A stretch of DNA of 64,000 bases, taken from the NCBI GenBank assembly GCA_030145275.1, contig JAQYVV010000006.1, positions 72,000 to 135,999 of the forward strand, given 5' to 3'. The notes below the pieces were generated by a model. The model ran no database searches, was not told where the DNA came from, and saw nothing but the letters and a program-made list of their open reading frames with translations. The translations under genes and the position numbers were made by a program. The DNA is from Desulfurivibrionaceae bacterium. Lineage in GTDB: Bacteria > Desulfobacterota > Desulfobulbia > Desulfobulbales > VMSU01. This document shows positions 14,914 to 25,165 of this stretch, piece by piece (positions within the stretch are counted from its first letter, which is position 1; the number at the start of each line of letters is the position of its first letter).

Positions 14914-16992
14914 ATGATAATGACTATTAAGCAGATACGTAATATCACCTGGGTGACCCTCCTTGTCGCCTTTTGTATCTTTGTCTTTGTTTGGGAAAGA
15001 AAAGACCTCGCAGACCACCAAGAATCCCTTGAGCAGACAGCTGTTGTTATTGCCCCAGCCCTATGGAATCTTGATGCCAATGGGCCAGTTGAATACCTTA
15101 AACTTGCCTGCCAACTGGATAATTATGCAAAAATAACGGTTTATGCGGTTACAGATAAACCATTTTTTGAGATTGAAGCTCGTAAACCGGGCATAATTGC
15201 TAGAACATTTAAACGTATAGGCCTAATACCTCTCATCAATATGGAAACGGATATTCATTACAAGGGCAGCAAAATTGGCAGGATATCCGCTCTTCATTAT
15301 CATGATACCATTTATACCCACCTATATTTACTGTTGACCCTGGGGCTTATTGCCCTGGTCGTGCAATATTTTTCCCGTGCCGTTTTAGCAAATCAGAGCT
15401 TGGAGGTTCGGGGCAAAGAACGTACCCAGGATTTGAGAAAAAGTGAAGAACGCCTCCACCTGGCACTTGACGGTGCGGATCTAGGCATGTGGGATTGGGA
15501 CATGACGACTGACAAAGTCTATTTTAGTCCTCGTTATCTCTCCATGCTTGGCTACGAGCTAAACGAGCTGCCTAATACCCTTGCAACCTGGAACAACCTT
15601 CTACATCCCGACGATAAAGCATGGGTGAACAAGGTTGTTCTTGACTGCCTGACTCAAGAGGATAGCAATTGGAGTATCGAATGCCGTCTGCGTCAAAAGG
15701 ATGGCACCTATCGCTGGATTCTTGGCCGCGGCAAGGTCGTGGAATATGACCGGAACAATAAGCCAATCAGGGCAGCCGGCACCCATCTGGATATTAATGA
15801 TCAAAAACAAGGAGAACTGGAAAGAACAAAACTTGAAGTCAGGCTTACTCAGGCCCAAAAAATGGAGGCAATCGGCACCCTGGCCGGTGGGATAGCCCAT
15901 GATTTCAACAACATACTAACCCCTATTCTCGGCTATGCTGAAATGGTCCAATATGGATTGCCCAAAGAGAGTGAGCTTTGGGCTAATCAGCAAGAAGTGC
16001 TTAACGCTGCGGATCGTGCCAAGAACCTTGTAAAACAAATCCTTGCCTTCAGCCGTCAGTCTGAGCATGAGCGAAAACCGTTACAAATCCATCTTATTGT
16101 AAAAGAGGCCATTAAACTTTTACGGGCTTCAATTCCCACAACCATTGAAATTCGTGAAGATATTGACACAAAGAGCGGAACTGCTCTGGCTGATCCGACT
16201 CAAATTCACCAGATCTTGATGAATCTTTGCACAAATGCCTATCATGCCATGCGTGAGACAGGAGGGATTTTGGCCGTGGAGTTGACCCAAATTGAAATTG
16301 AAAGGGCTGACACAAAAGTTACAGCTCTTCATTTGGCCCCAGGTTCATATTTATTACTAAAAATAAGCGACACCGGCACCGGCATGGATCGAACAACCGT
16401 GGATAGAATATTCGATCCATACTTTACAACTAAGAAGAAGGGGGAAGGGACCGGCATGGGGCTGTCAGTAGTGCATGGTATTGTCAAAAGCCACGGTGGT
16501 CATATCACTGTATACAGCGAACCAGGACAGGGAACTTCCTTTCAGATCTATCTACCCCGAATTGCCACTAGCAGCACCGAATTCGAAGCAAAACTCAAGG
16601 AAGATATTCCATTAGGAAAGGAACGGATTTTAATAGTTGATGATGAAGAGACGGTTGTAAGGATGGAACAGCAAATGCTGGAACACTTAGGCTATAAAGT
16701 AACCGCGATGATAAACTGTGAGGAAGCCCTACATGCTTTCACTGCTCAAGCAGATGATTTTGACCTTATAATAACGGACATGACCATGCCCCATATGACT
16801 GGTGCAGAGTTGTCCCAAAAAATATTAGCCATTAGACCTGATATTCCGATTATTATGTGCACTGGTTTTAGTGAATTAATAAACGAGGATAAGGCTAAAG
16901 CTATTGGCATTCGAGAATATGTCATGAAACCAGTTGTCCGCCAGGAGATGGCCAAGGTTGTAAGGAAAGTGCTGGATGTGCAGATTATTTGA
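14914..16992 (+). CDS. membrane PAS hybrid histidine kinase with receiver
   Basis: 692 residues. Membrane helices at about 11-28 and 134-152 enclose a roughly 105-residue periplasmic sensor. A PAS/PAC region (about 178-297) is followed by the phospho-acceptor box (LAGGIAHDFNNIL, H329), an ATPase domain (SDTGTGM, GTGMGLSVV) and a C-terminal receiver with D622 (LIITDM). The signal is unknown. It is the first of three genes in the same direction that end in a second hybrid kinase. An ATG at codon 3 is an alternative start; neither has a strong ribosome site. Confidence 0.9.
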   Translation: MIMTIKQIRNITWVTLLVAFCIFVFVWERKDLADHQESLEQTAVVIAPALWNLDANGPVEYLKLACQLDNYAKITVYAVTDKPFFEIEARKPGIIARTFKRIGLIPLINMETDIHYKGSKIGRISALHYHDTIYTHLYLLLTLGLIALVVQYFSRAVLANQSLEVRGKERTQDLRKSEERLHLALDGADLGMWDWDMTTDKVYFSPRYLSMLGYELNELPNTLATWNNLLHPDDKAWVNKVVLDCLTQEDSNWSIECRLRQKDGTYRWILGRGKVVEYDRNNKPIRAAGTHLDINDQKQGELERTKLEVRLTQAQKMEAIGTLAGGIAHDFNNILTPILGYAEMVQYGLPKESELWANQQEVLNAADRAKNLVKQILAFSRQSEHERKPLQIHLIVKEAIKLLRASIPTTIEIREDIDTKSGTALADPTQIHQILMNLCTNAYHAMRETGGILAVELTQIEIERADTKVTALHLAPGSYLLLKISDTGTGMDRTTVDRIFDPYFTTKKKGEGTGMGLSVVHGIVKSHGGHITVYSEPGQGTSFQIYLPRIATSSTEFEAKLKEDIPLGKERILIVDDEETVVRMEQQMLEHLGYKVTAMINCEEALHAFTAQADDFDLIITDMTMPHMTGAELSQKILAIRPDIPIIMCTGFSELINEDKAKAIGIREYVMKPVVRQEMAKVVRKVLDVQII

Positions 16993-17261
16993 GGATTTTC
17001 CGATTTCTCATCTCTATGTATCGTACCAATCCTGAAAGTCATCAAGTCAAAAAGAATGTTGTTGGTTTGATTCGCGCTTCGTCCCCTCCACATACCATTC
17101 TGACTATACTTCTTGATATCAATTCCGCAGTGTAATAGACTCTTTGAAAGCAGAGACAACTTTTATTACTCCAAACAACGGAGGTGCACCATAAAAGTCG
17201 CAAAAGCTGTGGGAATATATAGCAGTATCACAATACAATTTTCAAAAAAACAGGATAACAA

Positions 17262-18530
17262 ATGTCTGTATTAAAATTTACAACAAAAACTGTTGCAGCA
17301 ATGGTTGTGCTCCTTACAGTAGTTAATACTGCATGTGATAAAACAGCTCCTGGTTTTCAGTGTGCTGACAGCATTGGTTGTGTTGACATAGCCCCTGACG
17401 AACCACTTAAGATTGGCGTATTACAGGCCCTGTCCGGCAAGGTCGCTTCCATAGGGGAGGGGCAAGTACGTGGTATTGAGTTAGCCTTAGATGAACGGCA
17501 GGGAAAAGTGGCAGGGCATTCAGTTGTCCTTCAGACTGAGGACACCGGTTGTTCAGCAGAAGGAGGCGCCAATGCCGCTCTGAAAACTCTGGCAGACCCT
17601 GAACAGATAGCGATCTTGGGTACAACCTGTTCAGGTGCGGCAGCAGCGGTATCAAAGGCTATGTCAGAAACCGGCCTGACCATGATTTCCGGCAACAATA
17701 GTGCTCCATTCTTGACAGCTATCGCCGATGAACGTGCTCCGAGTTGGCAGCATGGTTATTTCAGGACTGCCCCTAATGAGGAAAATGCCGGGAAAGCCGC
17801 TGCCTTGTACGCCTTTGAAAAGCTTAATGTTCGGAAAACTGCAACTATTAATGACGGTGACATTTACACCAGAGGATTGACCGATGGTTTCATTAAGGCA
17901 TTTCAAGACCTTGGGGGAGAAGTGGTACTGGACACCTCAATAAACAAAGGGGACAAGCAGATGCAGCCGGTATTAACAGCGGTACTTAACTCCCAGGCTG
18001 AGTTCTTATTTTTTCCTCTTTTTCAACCAGAGGGGAACTACATTCTTTTACAGGCCCGTAAAATGCCGGGTTTTAAAGACATTACTCTTATGAGCGATGG
18101 GGCCTTGATAGACAGCTCTTTTCTTGAAGCTGTAGGAGATAAAGCAAAGGGCATGTACTTTATCGGGCCAGCAAAACCCGCCGGACCAGACTGTGATGCT
18201 CTGGCGGAAAAGTATAAGCTGAAATATAAATCCATTCCCTCCACAAGTTATTATCTTAGCGCCTATGACGCAGCCATTTTGCTGTTTTCAGCCCTTGAGA
18301 AGATTGCCGTTCCTGGTCCGGATGGATCATTACATATTGGCCGTCAGGCTTTGCGTGATGTTCTCTATGATACAAAGAATTTCAAAGGGGTTACCGGAAA
18401 TTTGACCTGTGATGAATTTGGTGACTGCGCCCTGCCGAACTTCAACGTCCTGAGACTTGATACTCCCTCCGCCGGCATTGAAGCCTTACAGTCTAATGTG
18501 ATCTTTTCCTACTCGCCAGAAAAGCAGTAA
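17262..18530 (+). CDS. periplasmic ligand-binding protein (Peripla_BP_6 / branched-chain amino acid type)
   Basis: 422 residues with an N-terminal hydrophobic signal ending at TVVNTAC, possibly a lipoprotein cysteine although the -3 residue is not typical. The type I periplasmic-binding fold is evident (LKIGVLQALSGKVASIGEGQVRGIELALDE, GTTCSGAAAAVSKAMSETGLTMISGNN). Members bind amino acids, urea or amides for ABC import. No ABC permease or ATPase genes are nearby; the gene instead ends 15 bases before a kinase gene, so a sensory role presenting ligand to that kinase is likely (inference). Confidence 0.85.
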   Translation: MSVLKFTTKTVAAMVVLLTVVNTACDKTAPGFQCADSIGCVDIAPDEPLKIGVLQALSGKVASIGEGQVRGIELALDERQGKVAGHSVVLQTEDTGCSAEGGANAALKTLADPEQIAILGTTCSGAAAAVSKAMSETGLTMISGNNSAPFLTAIADERAPSWQHGYFRTAPNEENAGKAAALYAFEKLNVRKTATINDGDIYTRGLTDGFIKAFQDLGGEVVLDTSINKGDKQMQPVLTAVLNSQAEFLFFPLFQPEGNYILLQARKMPGFKDITLMSDGALIDSSFLEAVGDKAKGMYFIGPAKPAGPDCDALAEKYKLKYKSIPSTSYYLSAYDAAILLFSALEKIAVPGPDGSLHIGRQALRDVLYDTKNFKGVTGNLTCDEFGDCALPNFNVLRLDTPSAGIEALQSNVIFSYSPEKQ

Positions 18531-18545
18531 AACAGGAGTTGACAG

Positions 18546-21254
18546 ATGGCCCTTTGGAAAAAAGTTCTTAAAAGCTGGAAAAATCAATCTATTACCATAA
18601 AGTTTGGCCAGGGTGTTGGTTTGCTGTTGCTCCTCATGGTGCTAGTGGCTGCGACTGGCTATGTTTCTCTGGCGTACGTCTGCGGGGCAGATAATTCGAT
18701 CAGGATCAGTAATGAAGTGCAACGCCTAGTCCTTGAAATGGACCGGGGAATGGAGAAGGCCCGTCATCTTCAAGCTGGATTTTTCTTGTATTATCCAAAA
18801 ATCGGCCTCCAGCAAGCCCATGAGGACTACGCTCAACCGTCAGTGCGGCAAGCCGCTGAGGTTGTTTCCATTAGTAAATCATTAAAAAACATGATGGCCC
18901 AACCTGAGGTCAGTAATGCCATCGGCACAAGTACTGTAAATTTAAACCTGTACCTTTCTTCCGCAAAACGTTTTGCCGATACCTCCATAGAAGCATTTGA
19001 ACTGGTTACTCAACTGGCAACTCCAGAAACGGGGCTTGAGGCCCAACTGGATAAGTACCTGGCGGCCTTGAACATCGAGCTGACGGCAGAAAACAGTGCG
19101 CTGAATGGGTCATTTCATGATCTGGATATTTTCATAAAAAAGTACCAGCTTAGCCGAGAAAGGCATTTAATGCAGTCCGCCTTCAACGTTTCATTCAGAC
19201 TACGCCAGACAATTGAGGCAATGCCCTCATTGCCTACAGGGCAGAAAGAAAGGGTGTTCAGCCTCCTTGCGCAATCCCGCAACGCTGCTGAAAAAATTTT
19301 AGCAGTTGATGTGGCCATAAAGGCAAAATTTAATGATTTTATCCTTCAGGATCAGGCCGCTAGTTCTGTTTCTGGGAACTTGGTTGAACTTGCAAGAAAA
19401 GAGGTGACAAGATCACAGAAAGTGATCACTGACACCCATAAATGGGCAAAAATCGTAGTGTTTGCTGTTACCTTTGCTGGATTGATCGCCGCAGGATTCA
19501 TATTTCGTATTCTCAACACCAACATAACCCGTCGAGTTCTTCGCCTGACAAGCAACGCCGAAGAGATCAGAAAAGGCAATCTTGAGGTTGTAGCTGATGA
19601 AGGCGCCATGGACGAGGTCGGGAAACTAGGCCATACCTTTAATTTTATGGCCGTCAGAATCAAGGAACTAATCGAGAATCTGGAAGATAACGTCGCACAA
19701 CGCACAGCTGAGCTTGCAACAAGTGAAAGGCGTTTTCGTCAGCTTTTTGAACATTCACGCAGCGGCGTTGCCGTTTACGAACCAATCGACAATGGCGAAG
19801 ATTTTATCTTCAAGGATATCAACCAGGCAGTGGAAAGACTTGAAGGAGTTAAACGTCGTGAGGTGCTGGGTAGAAAAGTAACCGATATATTCCCAGGAGT
19901 TATTGAGTTCGGTCTACTTGACGTTTTTCGTAAAGTTATGCAGACCGGTCAGTCAGCCAGTCACCCGATCCGCTTATATGATGATGGCAAGTTACAGGGA
20001 TGGCGCGAAAACTCCGTGTATAAGTTGCCGAGTGGAGAACTTGTTGCCGTCTACGATGACAGAACTGCCGAGAAAGAGGCAGAAATTCAAAAAACCGATA
20101 TGGAAAAACAACTGCAACGGGCCAAGAAGATGGAGGCGATCGGCCTGTTGGCCGGCGGCGTAGCCCATGACCTCAACAACATTCTTTCCGGGATTGTCGG
20201 TTACCCTGAACTTATTCTTATGGAACTACCAGAGGAGAGCAAGCTCAGGGGACCAATCACGGCGATCCACGAGTCAGGAAAAAGGGCCGCTGCAGTAGTT
20301 GCCGACCTATTAACTGTTGCCCGCGGTGTAGCCAGTAGCAAAACAAATACCAATATAAATACTCTTGTCGGAGAATACCTGGAATCTCCAGAGGGCCTGA
20401 AACTTCTCTCCTTACATGAGCATATTAAATGCCAGACAAAGCTCGACCCGCAACTACAAAATATTTACTGCTCTCCGGTACACATTAAAAAATGTATTAT
20501 GAATTTATTGACAAATGCCATGGAGTCAATTGACACAGTAGGGAGTGTTATTATCTCAAGCTCAAACCAGCAGGTTGAGGAGAAACAGGCCATCGAAAAA
20601 GGCATGCAGGCCGGAGAATATGTTGTTCTCAAAGTGACTGATACCGGCAGCGGTATTTCCCCCCAAGATCTGGAGCACATTTTCGAACCATTCTACACAA
20701 AAAAAGTCATGGGTAGAAGCGGTACCGGCTTAGGACTTGCGGTTGTCTGGAACAGCATGCAGGACCATGGCGGCATCACCCTGGTTGAAAGCAGTTCAAA
20801 AGGGACATCGTTTCACCTCTACTTCCCAGCCGTGACAGCAGAGTTAAGTCAGGAAGAAGGGCAAAGTACAGAGGCAGAAGCCATCATGGGCAATGGCGAA
20901 AAAATTCTTATTGTTGATGACGAGCCGCAACTACGCAACCTTGCAAAGCGTATCTTAGAAAAATTTGCTTACCATACCATAGATGTCTGTTCAGGTGAAG
21001 AAGCCATCGATTACCTAAAGCATAACCGTGTTGATCTGGTGCTGCTTGATATGCTCATGGAGCCTGGGATCAATGGCCGCCAAACCTACGAGGCTATTAT
21101 CAAAATTCATCCAAAGCAAAAGGCCGTGATAGCAAGTGGTTTTTCGGAAAGCGAGGACGTGAAAAAAGCCCAACAGCTTGGCGCTTGGGGATTTATAAAA
21201 AAACCTTACTCCATGGAACAACTGGGAAGAGTTATCAAAGAGGCCATAAGTTAA
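18546..21254 (+). CDS. HAMP-PAS hybrid histidine kinase with receiver
   Basis: 902 residues; AGGAG precedes the ATG. Helices at about 18-42 and 302-324 bracket a 260-residue, mostly helical periplasmic domain. HAMP (about 325-378), PAS (about 395-505), the histidine box LAGGVAHDLNNIL (H541), an ATPase domain (DTGSGI, GTGLGLAVV) and a receiver with D835 (VLLDM) follow. Operon position after the binding-protein gene suggests the kinase reads that protein's ligand state. Confidence 0.9.
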   Translation: MALWKKVLKSWKNQSITIKFGQGVGLLLLLMVLVAATGYVSLAYVCGADNSIRISNEVQRLVLEMDRGMEKARHLQAGFFLYYPKIGLQQAHEDYAQPSVRQAAEVVSISKSLKNMMAQPEVSNAIGTSTVNLNLYLSSAKRFADTSIEAFELVTQLATPETGLEAQLDKYLAALNIELTAENSALNGSFHDLDIFIKKYQLSRERHLMQSAFNVSFRLRQTIEAMPSLPTGQKERVFSLLAQSRNAAEKILAVDVAIKAKFNDFILQDQAASSVSGNLVELARKEVTRSQKVITDTHKWAKIVVFAVTFAGLIAAGFIFRILNTNITRRVLRLTSNAEEIRKGNLEVVADEGAMDEVGKLGHTFNFMAVRIKELIENLEDNVAQRTAELATSERRFRQLFEHSRSGVAVYEPIDNGEDFIFKDINQAVERLEGVKRREVLGRKVTDIFPGVIEFGLLDVFRKVMQTGQSASHPIRLYDDGKLQGWRENSVYKLPSGELVAVYDDRTAEKEAEIQKTDMEKQLQRAKKMEAIGLLAGGVAHDLNNILSGIVGYPELILMELPEESKLRGPITAIHESGKRAAAVVADLLTVARGVASSKTNTNINTLVGEYLESPEGLKLLSLHEHIKCQTKLDPQLQNIYCSPVHIKKCIMNLLTNAMESIDTVGSVIISSSNQQVEEKQAIEKGMQAGEYVVLKVTDTGSGISPQDLEHIFEPFYTKKVMGRSGTGLGLAVVWNSMQDHGGITLVESSSKGTSFHLYFPAVTAELSQEEGQSTEAEAIMGNGEKILIVDDEPQLRNLAKRILEKFAYHTIDVCSGEEAIDYLKHNRVDLVLLDMLMEPGINGRQTYEAIIKIHPKQKAVIASGFSESEDVKKAQQLGAWGFIKKPYSMEQLGRVIKEAIS

Positions 21255-21416
21255 TCCAAGCGAAATGATTATTGCATTATTTAATAGGGTGGATCCAGCA
21301 ACGCAATCACCGTTCCTATTTTTCTCACAGAAAAAAGTGACTGACAAAAACAACTACGGAACCGTAAATTGCGTTGCCTGGTTAACCTCTCCTAAACTTT
21401 ACGCTTAGCAGCAAGA

Positions 21417-23729
21417 TTAGCTTTCGCCACCCCACTCTTGCTCCTGCGCTGCCATGCTTACAGCTTGGGGCCCGGGCAAAGCGTTCTGCTGAGCTGTTGA
21501 GATCACACCCCCCTTAACCTTAAATTGGGACATAAGGCCTTTCAAGTGAGACGCCTGGCTTGAAAGTTCCTCTGCTGCGGCGGCACCTTCTTCAGCACTA
21601 GCGGTATTCTGCTGGGTTACCTGGTCAATCTGGCCAAGACCACTGTTAACCTGGGAAATCCCCTCTGCCTGTTCATTGGAAGCTGCGGCAATTTCACCAA
21701 CCAAATCGGTGACCTTGGTGACGGAATTAACTATTTCACCTAATGACTCCGCAGTATGAGAGGCAATCTCGCCGCCCTTGTTTGTTTTATCAACTGATCC
21801 TTCAATCAATTCTGACGTCTCTTTTGCAGCCTTTGCACTTCTGGCCGCCAAATTCCTTACTTCTTCGGCCACCACGGCAAAACCCTTACCATGCCGTCCA
21901 GCTCTGGCTGCTTCAACTGCGGCGTTTAAGGCCAGCAAGTTTGTTTGGAATGCTATTTCATCAATAACTTTGATAATTTTAGAAATATTCTGGCCGGCTT
22001 CATTAATTTCCCCCATGGCGGCAACCATATTTTGCATCTGCTCATTGCCCTTTTCTGCTGCATCACGAGCTTGGACAGACAACTGGCTTGCCTGATTGGC
22101 ATTTTCGGCATTTATTGTCGTTTGAGATGCCATTTCAGTCATTGAACTGGTAATCTGCTCAAGGGCCGCAGCAGATTCCGTAGCCCCTTGGGAAAGCGAC
22201 TGGCTTGAATCTGAAACCTCGCCAGAACCTGCAGCAATCTGCTCGGTTGCTGACAATATCTCACCGACAGTACGGTTCAGGTCATCGCCAGTCTTTTTAA
22301 GAGCTGAGCCAACTTTATCTTCAGCATCTTTTGGTTCCGCTTCAAAGGTAAGATCACCCTCTGCCAGCTGATTAAGTGCTTTTACAACCACATGTTGAAG
22401 ATCATCAGCAAACGAATCCATGCTTTTTGCCATGGCACCTATCTCGTCAGCGCGGTCCATATTCAAGCGCAAGTCAAGATGCCCTTTACCCATTTCAGTG
22501 AGCATATCAGCGGCCTTCCCTAAAGGTACAGTCAGACTGCGGGCAAAGAAATAGGCAAAAACAACGGCAATGAGCACACTTATGATACCAATTAGCCAAA
22601 CTATGCTTATGGCCGTTTTGGCAGCGGCTGCAATCTCAACGCTAAGTCCCTCAGCGGAGGTGGTGGCAGCTTCAACAATCTCTTCTGCCAATACCATCAC
22701 CGGGTCAGCACTTTTTTTCATTTCACCAAGGAGTCCGGCAATCTCAATATCTTTCTCCACTAAAACGTCAAGACCCTTTGCGTAACTATCCACGAGGGCA
22801 ATAATCACCCTTTTTTCTGATGCCGCAATCTGGGATACCTCAGTATTTTTTTTCAGCACAGCGGCCACCTTATCAAGCCGTTCCATATATTTTATATCTT
22901 GGCGCAGCATGTAATCCTTTTCTTCCTTACGGAGGGTTAAAACAAGGACTTCACCTGCCGTGATATAATGCTCGTTCACAAGTTTCTCACTCGTGGCAGC
23001 CAGGGCGCGGACCTGCTGATAATCCGCTTTGCCTTTAAACCAGTCTGCCACGGCTACACCGTATTGGCTGAACTCTTCTGTTAATCTGTTTTTAAAACCA
23101 TCTTCAAGAGCACTGTCCTTAATGGCAGCAAAGATACTCTGCAGCGCCTTTTCAAATCTGTCAAAATACTTTTTACTGACCGCAGCATCATTTAAATTGA
23201 TGTGCATATCTTTTTCATATCTTCTCAACATCAGAGCCCAATATCGGATAGCTTCCGTATCATAATTGTTCATAAAAGAGGCAAGATCATGAGCATTTCC
23301 CCTAAACTCCGCCTGTAGTCCCAGTTTTTCGTTCAAACCCCGTTCTTCTGAGGCCTTAGCCAGCTTGGCAAAGGCGGTTCGGTAACTTGCTATTCCTTGC
23401 AGGCCTTGATTAAGTCCACTGCGTATGTCATGGTTGGTGGTCAGTTCCTGCAACTCTTTGGCATCTTTTACTGCCAGAGCAAGATTTTTGTTAGCCCGCT
23501 CAAAATACTTCATATCCTGGCGCTCCATAAAATCTTTCTCATTGCGCCGCACTTCCAGTATGTCCGTTTTTATACGCTGGGCCAGGCTCTTAGACATTTC
23601 CTCATTTTTAACATCAACCCCGTAGCCCGTATTAACGACATTTAGCTCGATTATTCCCGTCGCTCCAAGCACTATCATCAAAAGAACAACAACCCCAAAA
23701 CCTGCTGCGAGTTTTGCACCTATTTTCAT
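21417..23729 (-). CDS. methyl-accepting chemotaxis protein, HBM-type sensor (module 1)
   Basis: 770 residues; a GGAGGGGAG ribosome site precedes the ATG. Helix at about 7-29, a 330-residue all-helical periplasmic domain of helical-bimodular type ([52 protein letters not shown]), a second helix at about 375-398, HAMP, then the MCP signalling hairpin with [40 protein letters not shown]. The signalling half is nearly identical to that of the MCP at 61911. No CheR-docking pentapeptide at the C-terminus. Last gene of a putative sigma54 operon with CheW and a receiver protein. Confidence 0.93.
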   Translation of the reverse strand: MKIGAKLAAGFGVVVLLMIVLGATGIIELNVVNTGYGVDVKNEEMSKSLAQRIKTDILEVRRNEKDFMERQDMKYFERANKNLALAVKDAKELQELTTNHDIRSGLNQGLQGIASYRTAFAKLAKASEERGLNEKLGLQAEFRGNAHDLASFMNNYDTEAIRYWALMLRRYEKDMHINLNDAAVSKKYFDRFEKALQSIFAAIKDSALEDGFKNRLTEEFSQYGVAVADWFKGKADYQQVRALAATSEKLVNEHYITAGEVLVLTLRKEEKDYMLRQDIKYMERLDKVAAVLKKNTEVSQIAASEKRVIIALVDSYAKGLDVLVEKDIEIAGLLGEMKKSADPVMVLAEEIVEAATTSAEGLSVEIAAAAKTAISIVWLIGIISVLIAVVFAYFFARSLTVPLGKAADMLTEMGKGHLDLRLNMDRADEIGAMAKSMDSFADDLQHVVVKALNQLAEGDLTFEAEPKDAEDKVGSALKKTGDDLNRTVGEILSATEQIAAGSGEVSDSSQSLSQGATESAAALEQITSSMTEMASQTTINAENANQASQLSVQARDAAEKGNEQMQNMVAAMGEINEAGQNISKIIKVIDEIAFQTNLLALNAAVEAARAGRHGKGFAVVAEEVRNLAARSAKAAKETSELIEGSVDKTNKGGEIASHTAESLGEIVNSVTKVTDLVGEIAAASNEQAEGISQVNSGLGQIDQVTQQNTASAEEGAAAAEELSSQASHLKGLMSQFKVKGGVISTAQQNALPGPQAVSMAAQEQEWGGES

Positions 23730-23765
23730 ATTTACTCCCCTCCGGTTAATATTTTTATAACGAAA

Positions 23766-24293
23766 TTAATTCGCTTCTTTTTTAAGCAATTCAAGCTCCT
23801 CTTCATACAGAAGCTTGTCAGCGTTAAGTAAAATTTTCACCTTATCATCCATCTTACCCATACCCTTTAAATATCTGCTGCTTTCCCCTCTCCCCACCTG
23901 GGGTGGCGGTTCAACATGGTCTTCCGGTATGTTGGCTACCTCTTGAACCTCATCAACCACCAGTCCAACGGCTGTGCTGTTTATATCCACCACTATTATG
24001 CAAGTCCTTTCATCATATGGCCGTTCTTCCATCTTAAATCTGAGCCGAACATCCATCACCGGAATCACCTTGCCACGTAAATTTATTACCCCTTTGATAA
24101 ATTGCGGCATGTCCGGAACTTCAGTGATCTTCTGGATGCCAATAATCTCAGTAACAAATTCAATATCAATGCCGTAATCCTCTCCCGCTAGGTGAAAAGT
24201 GAGATATTTATCCTTCTGGGTATCCTCATCTTCGTCATAAAGATCCTGCTCATCAAACTCCGCATTTTTTATTTTGCTTTTAGCTTCCGTCAT
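23766..24293 (-). CDS. CheW-like coupling protein (module 1)
   Basis: 175 residues from the ATG at 24293, with GGAG 7 bases upstream; codons before it are a GTG-TTG run. The CheW fold is clear (YLTFHLAGEDYGIDIEFVTEIIG, INLRGKVIPVMDVRLRF, TAVGLVVDEVQEV). A distinctive acidic N-terminus, DLYDEDEDTQKDK, is shared with the CheW at 61329. CheW links receptors to CheA, but no CheA is encoded nearby. Its start overlaps the stop of the Cys-rich microprotein as TGATG. Confidence 0.93.
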   Translation of the reverse strand: MTEAKSKIKNAEFDEQDLYDEDEDTQKDKYLTFHLAGEDYGIDIEFVTEIIGIQKITEVPDMPQFIKGVINLRGKVIPVMDVRLRFKMEERPYDERTCIIVVDINSTAVGLVVDEVQEVANIPEDHVEPPPQVGRGESSRYLKGMGKMDDKVKILLNADKLLYEEELELLKKEAN

Positions 24294-24502
24294 CAACACT
24301 CTCCTTTACATCTGTTTTCAAAACATTGAGTATGGATCTTAATAATTTGCCCGATAGTTTTTTTGTCGATCATTCTGGCATAATGGAATTTTCCCTCCAG
24401 ACTTGTTATGGTTCGTTTGGGTGCCAGAGGGCAATCGTGCTTTGCCTTGTTGAATGGGCATTTGATAAGAAGTCCGAAAATTACCACCTGTGAGCCGGTC
24501 AT
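24293..24502 (-). CDS. Cys-rich microprotein coupled to CheW
   Basis: 69 residues with five cysteines, in a CPFNKAKHDCPL segment and a C-terminal CFENRCKGEC. A strong ribosome site (AGGGGAG, 7 bases before the ATG) and a TGATG overlap with cheW show it is a translated gene. The cysteine spacing suggests metal or Fe-S binding, or redox switching. No family is recognised. It lies between a receiver protein and CheW in a presumed sigma54 operon, so a regulatory part in the receptor complex is possible (inference). Confidence 0.75.
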   Translation of the reverse strand: MTGSQVVIFGLLIKCPFNKAKHDCPLAPKRTITSLEGKFHYARMIDKKTIGQIIKIHTQCFENRCKGEC

Positions 24503-24527
24503 TTATTAACTCCCCTGTTAAGATTTA

Positions 24528-24962
24528 TCATCTACAGAAATTACTCTGTCTCATAGCTTGTCGTTTTTTTTCAATGACATGAACCAATCCCATTATTTTT
24601 TCTGGGGTCAATGGTGTCAGGCAAAAGGTATCAACCTCAGACCTTATCGCTTTTTGTAAAAAGTCTGCATTCCCTAGACCTGAGATCACCATTATTGAAA
24701 TATATGCTTTGAATCTCTTGACCCATTCGACAAGCTCCAAAGCATCTGGACTTAGCATCATCATGTCTAAGATTATTAAATCAAATTGGCTATCAGGCTC
24801 AAGCGTATCTTTTATCTGCCCCCGTGCTTCTTCAATTGAACTGGCCGTCTTCAGAAAATATCCTTCTCTTTTCAAATGACGGACAAATGTCTTGGACATT
24901 TCAATTTCGTCATCAACTACCAGAATTTTATTTATTGGTTCTACCTTGGAATGACTTATCAA
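24528..24962 (-). CDS. single-domain response regulator (module 1)
   Basis: 144 residues comprising a receiver only: KILVVDDE, phospho-acceptor in LIILDMMML, MVISGLG as switch region and a C-terminal helix. The lysine usually in the KP position is replaced (LTPLTPEK). The start is a TTG at 24962 with GAGG about 6 bases upstream; no ATG is available in the N-terminal part. First gene downstream of the sigma54 promoter at 25041-25056. Confidence 0.85.
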   Translation of the reverse strand: MISHSKVEPINKILVVDDEIEMSKTFVRHLKREGYFLKTASSIEEARGQIKDTLEPDSQFDLIILDMMMLSPDALELVEWVKRFKAYISIMVISGLGNADFLQKAIRSEVDTFCLTPLTPEKIMGLVHVIEKKRQAMRQSNFCR

Positions 24963-25040
24963 CGAGGGCCTCTTGCTTAAGTAAACCCTGATTTGAGTGA
25001 TTACCTAAACCACTCAATATCAGTTTGTTGCTAGTTTAAT

Positions 25041-25056
25041 TGCAACAGCTATGCCA
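25041..25056 (-). promoter_or_regulatory. sigma54 promoter of module 1
   Basis: On the minus strand TGGCATAGCTGTTGCA fits the -24/-12 consensus TGGCAC-N5-TTGC with GG-N10-GC spacing. It lies about 80 bases before the TTG start of the receiver gene and points toward it. Confidence 0.7.
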
Positions 25057-25140
25057 AGGGGACAACAAGAAATTTCAATACCTAAACGATTGCTATCAGA
25101 GGATTTAACGAATAAAAATGAATTAACTGAGAAGAAACCA

Positions 25141-25158
25141 GGTGACAAAAATGTCGCA
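25141..25158. promoter_or_regulatory. candidate activator site (UAS) of module 1, copy A
   Basis: GGTGACAAAAATGTCGCA contains the dyad GACA-N4-TGTC and lies about 85 bases upstream of the sigma54 -24 element, a usual distance for an enhancer-binding protein. An exact inverted copy is at 25599-25616. Alternatively the two are terminal inverted repeats of a 476-bp element. Confidence 0.55.
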
Positions 25159-25165
25159 CTGGCAT

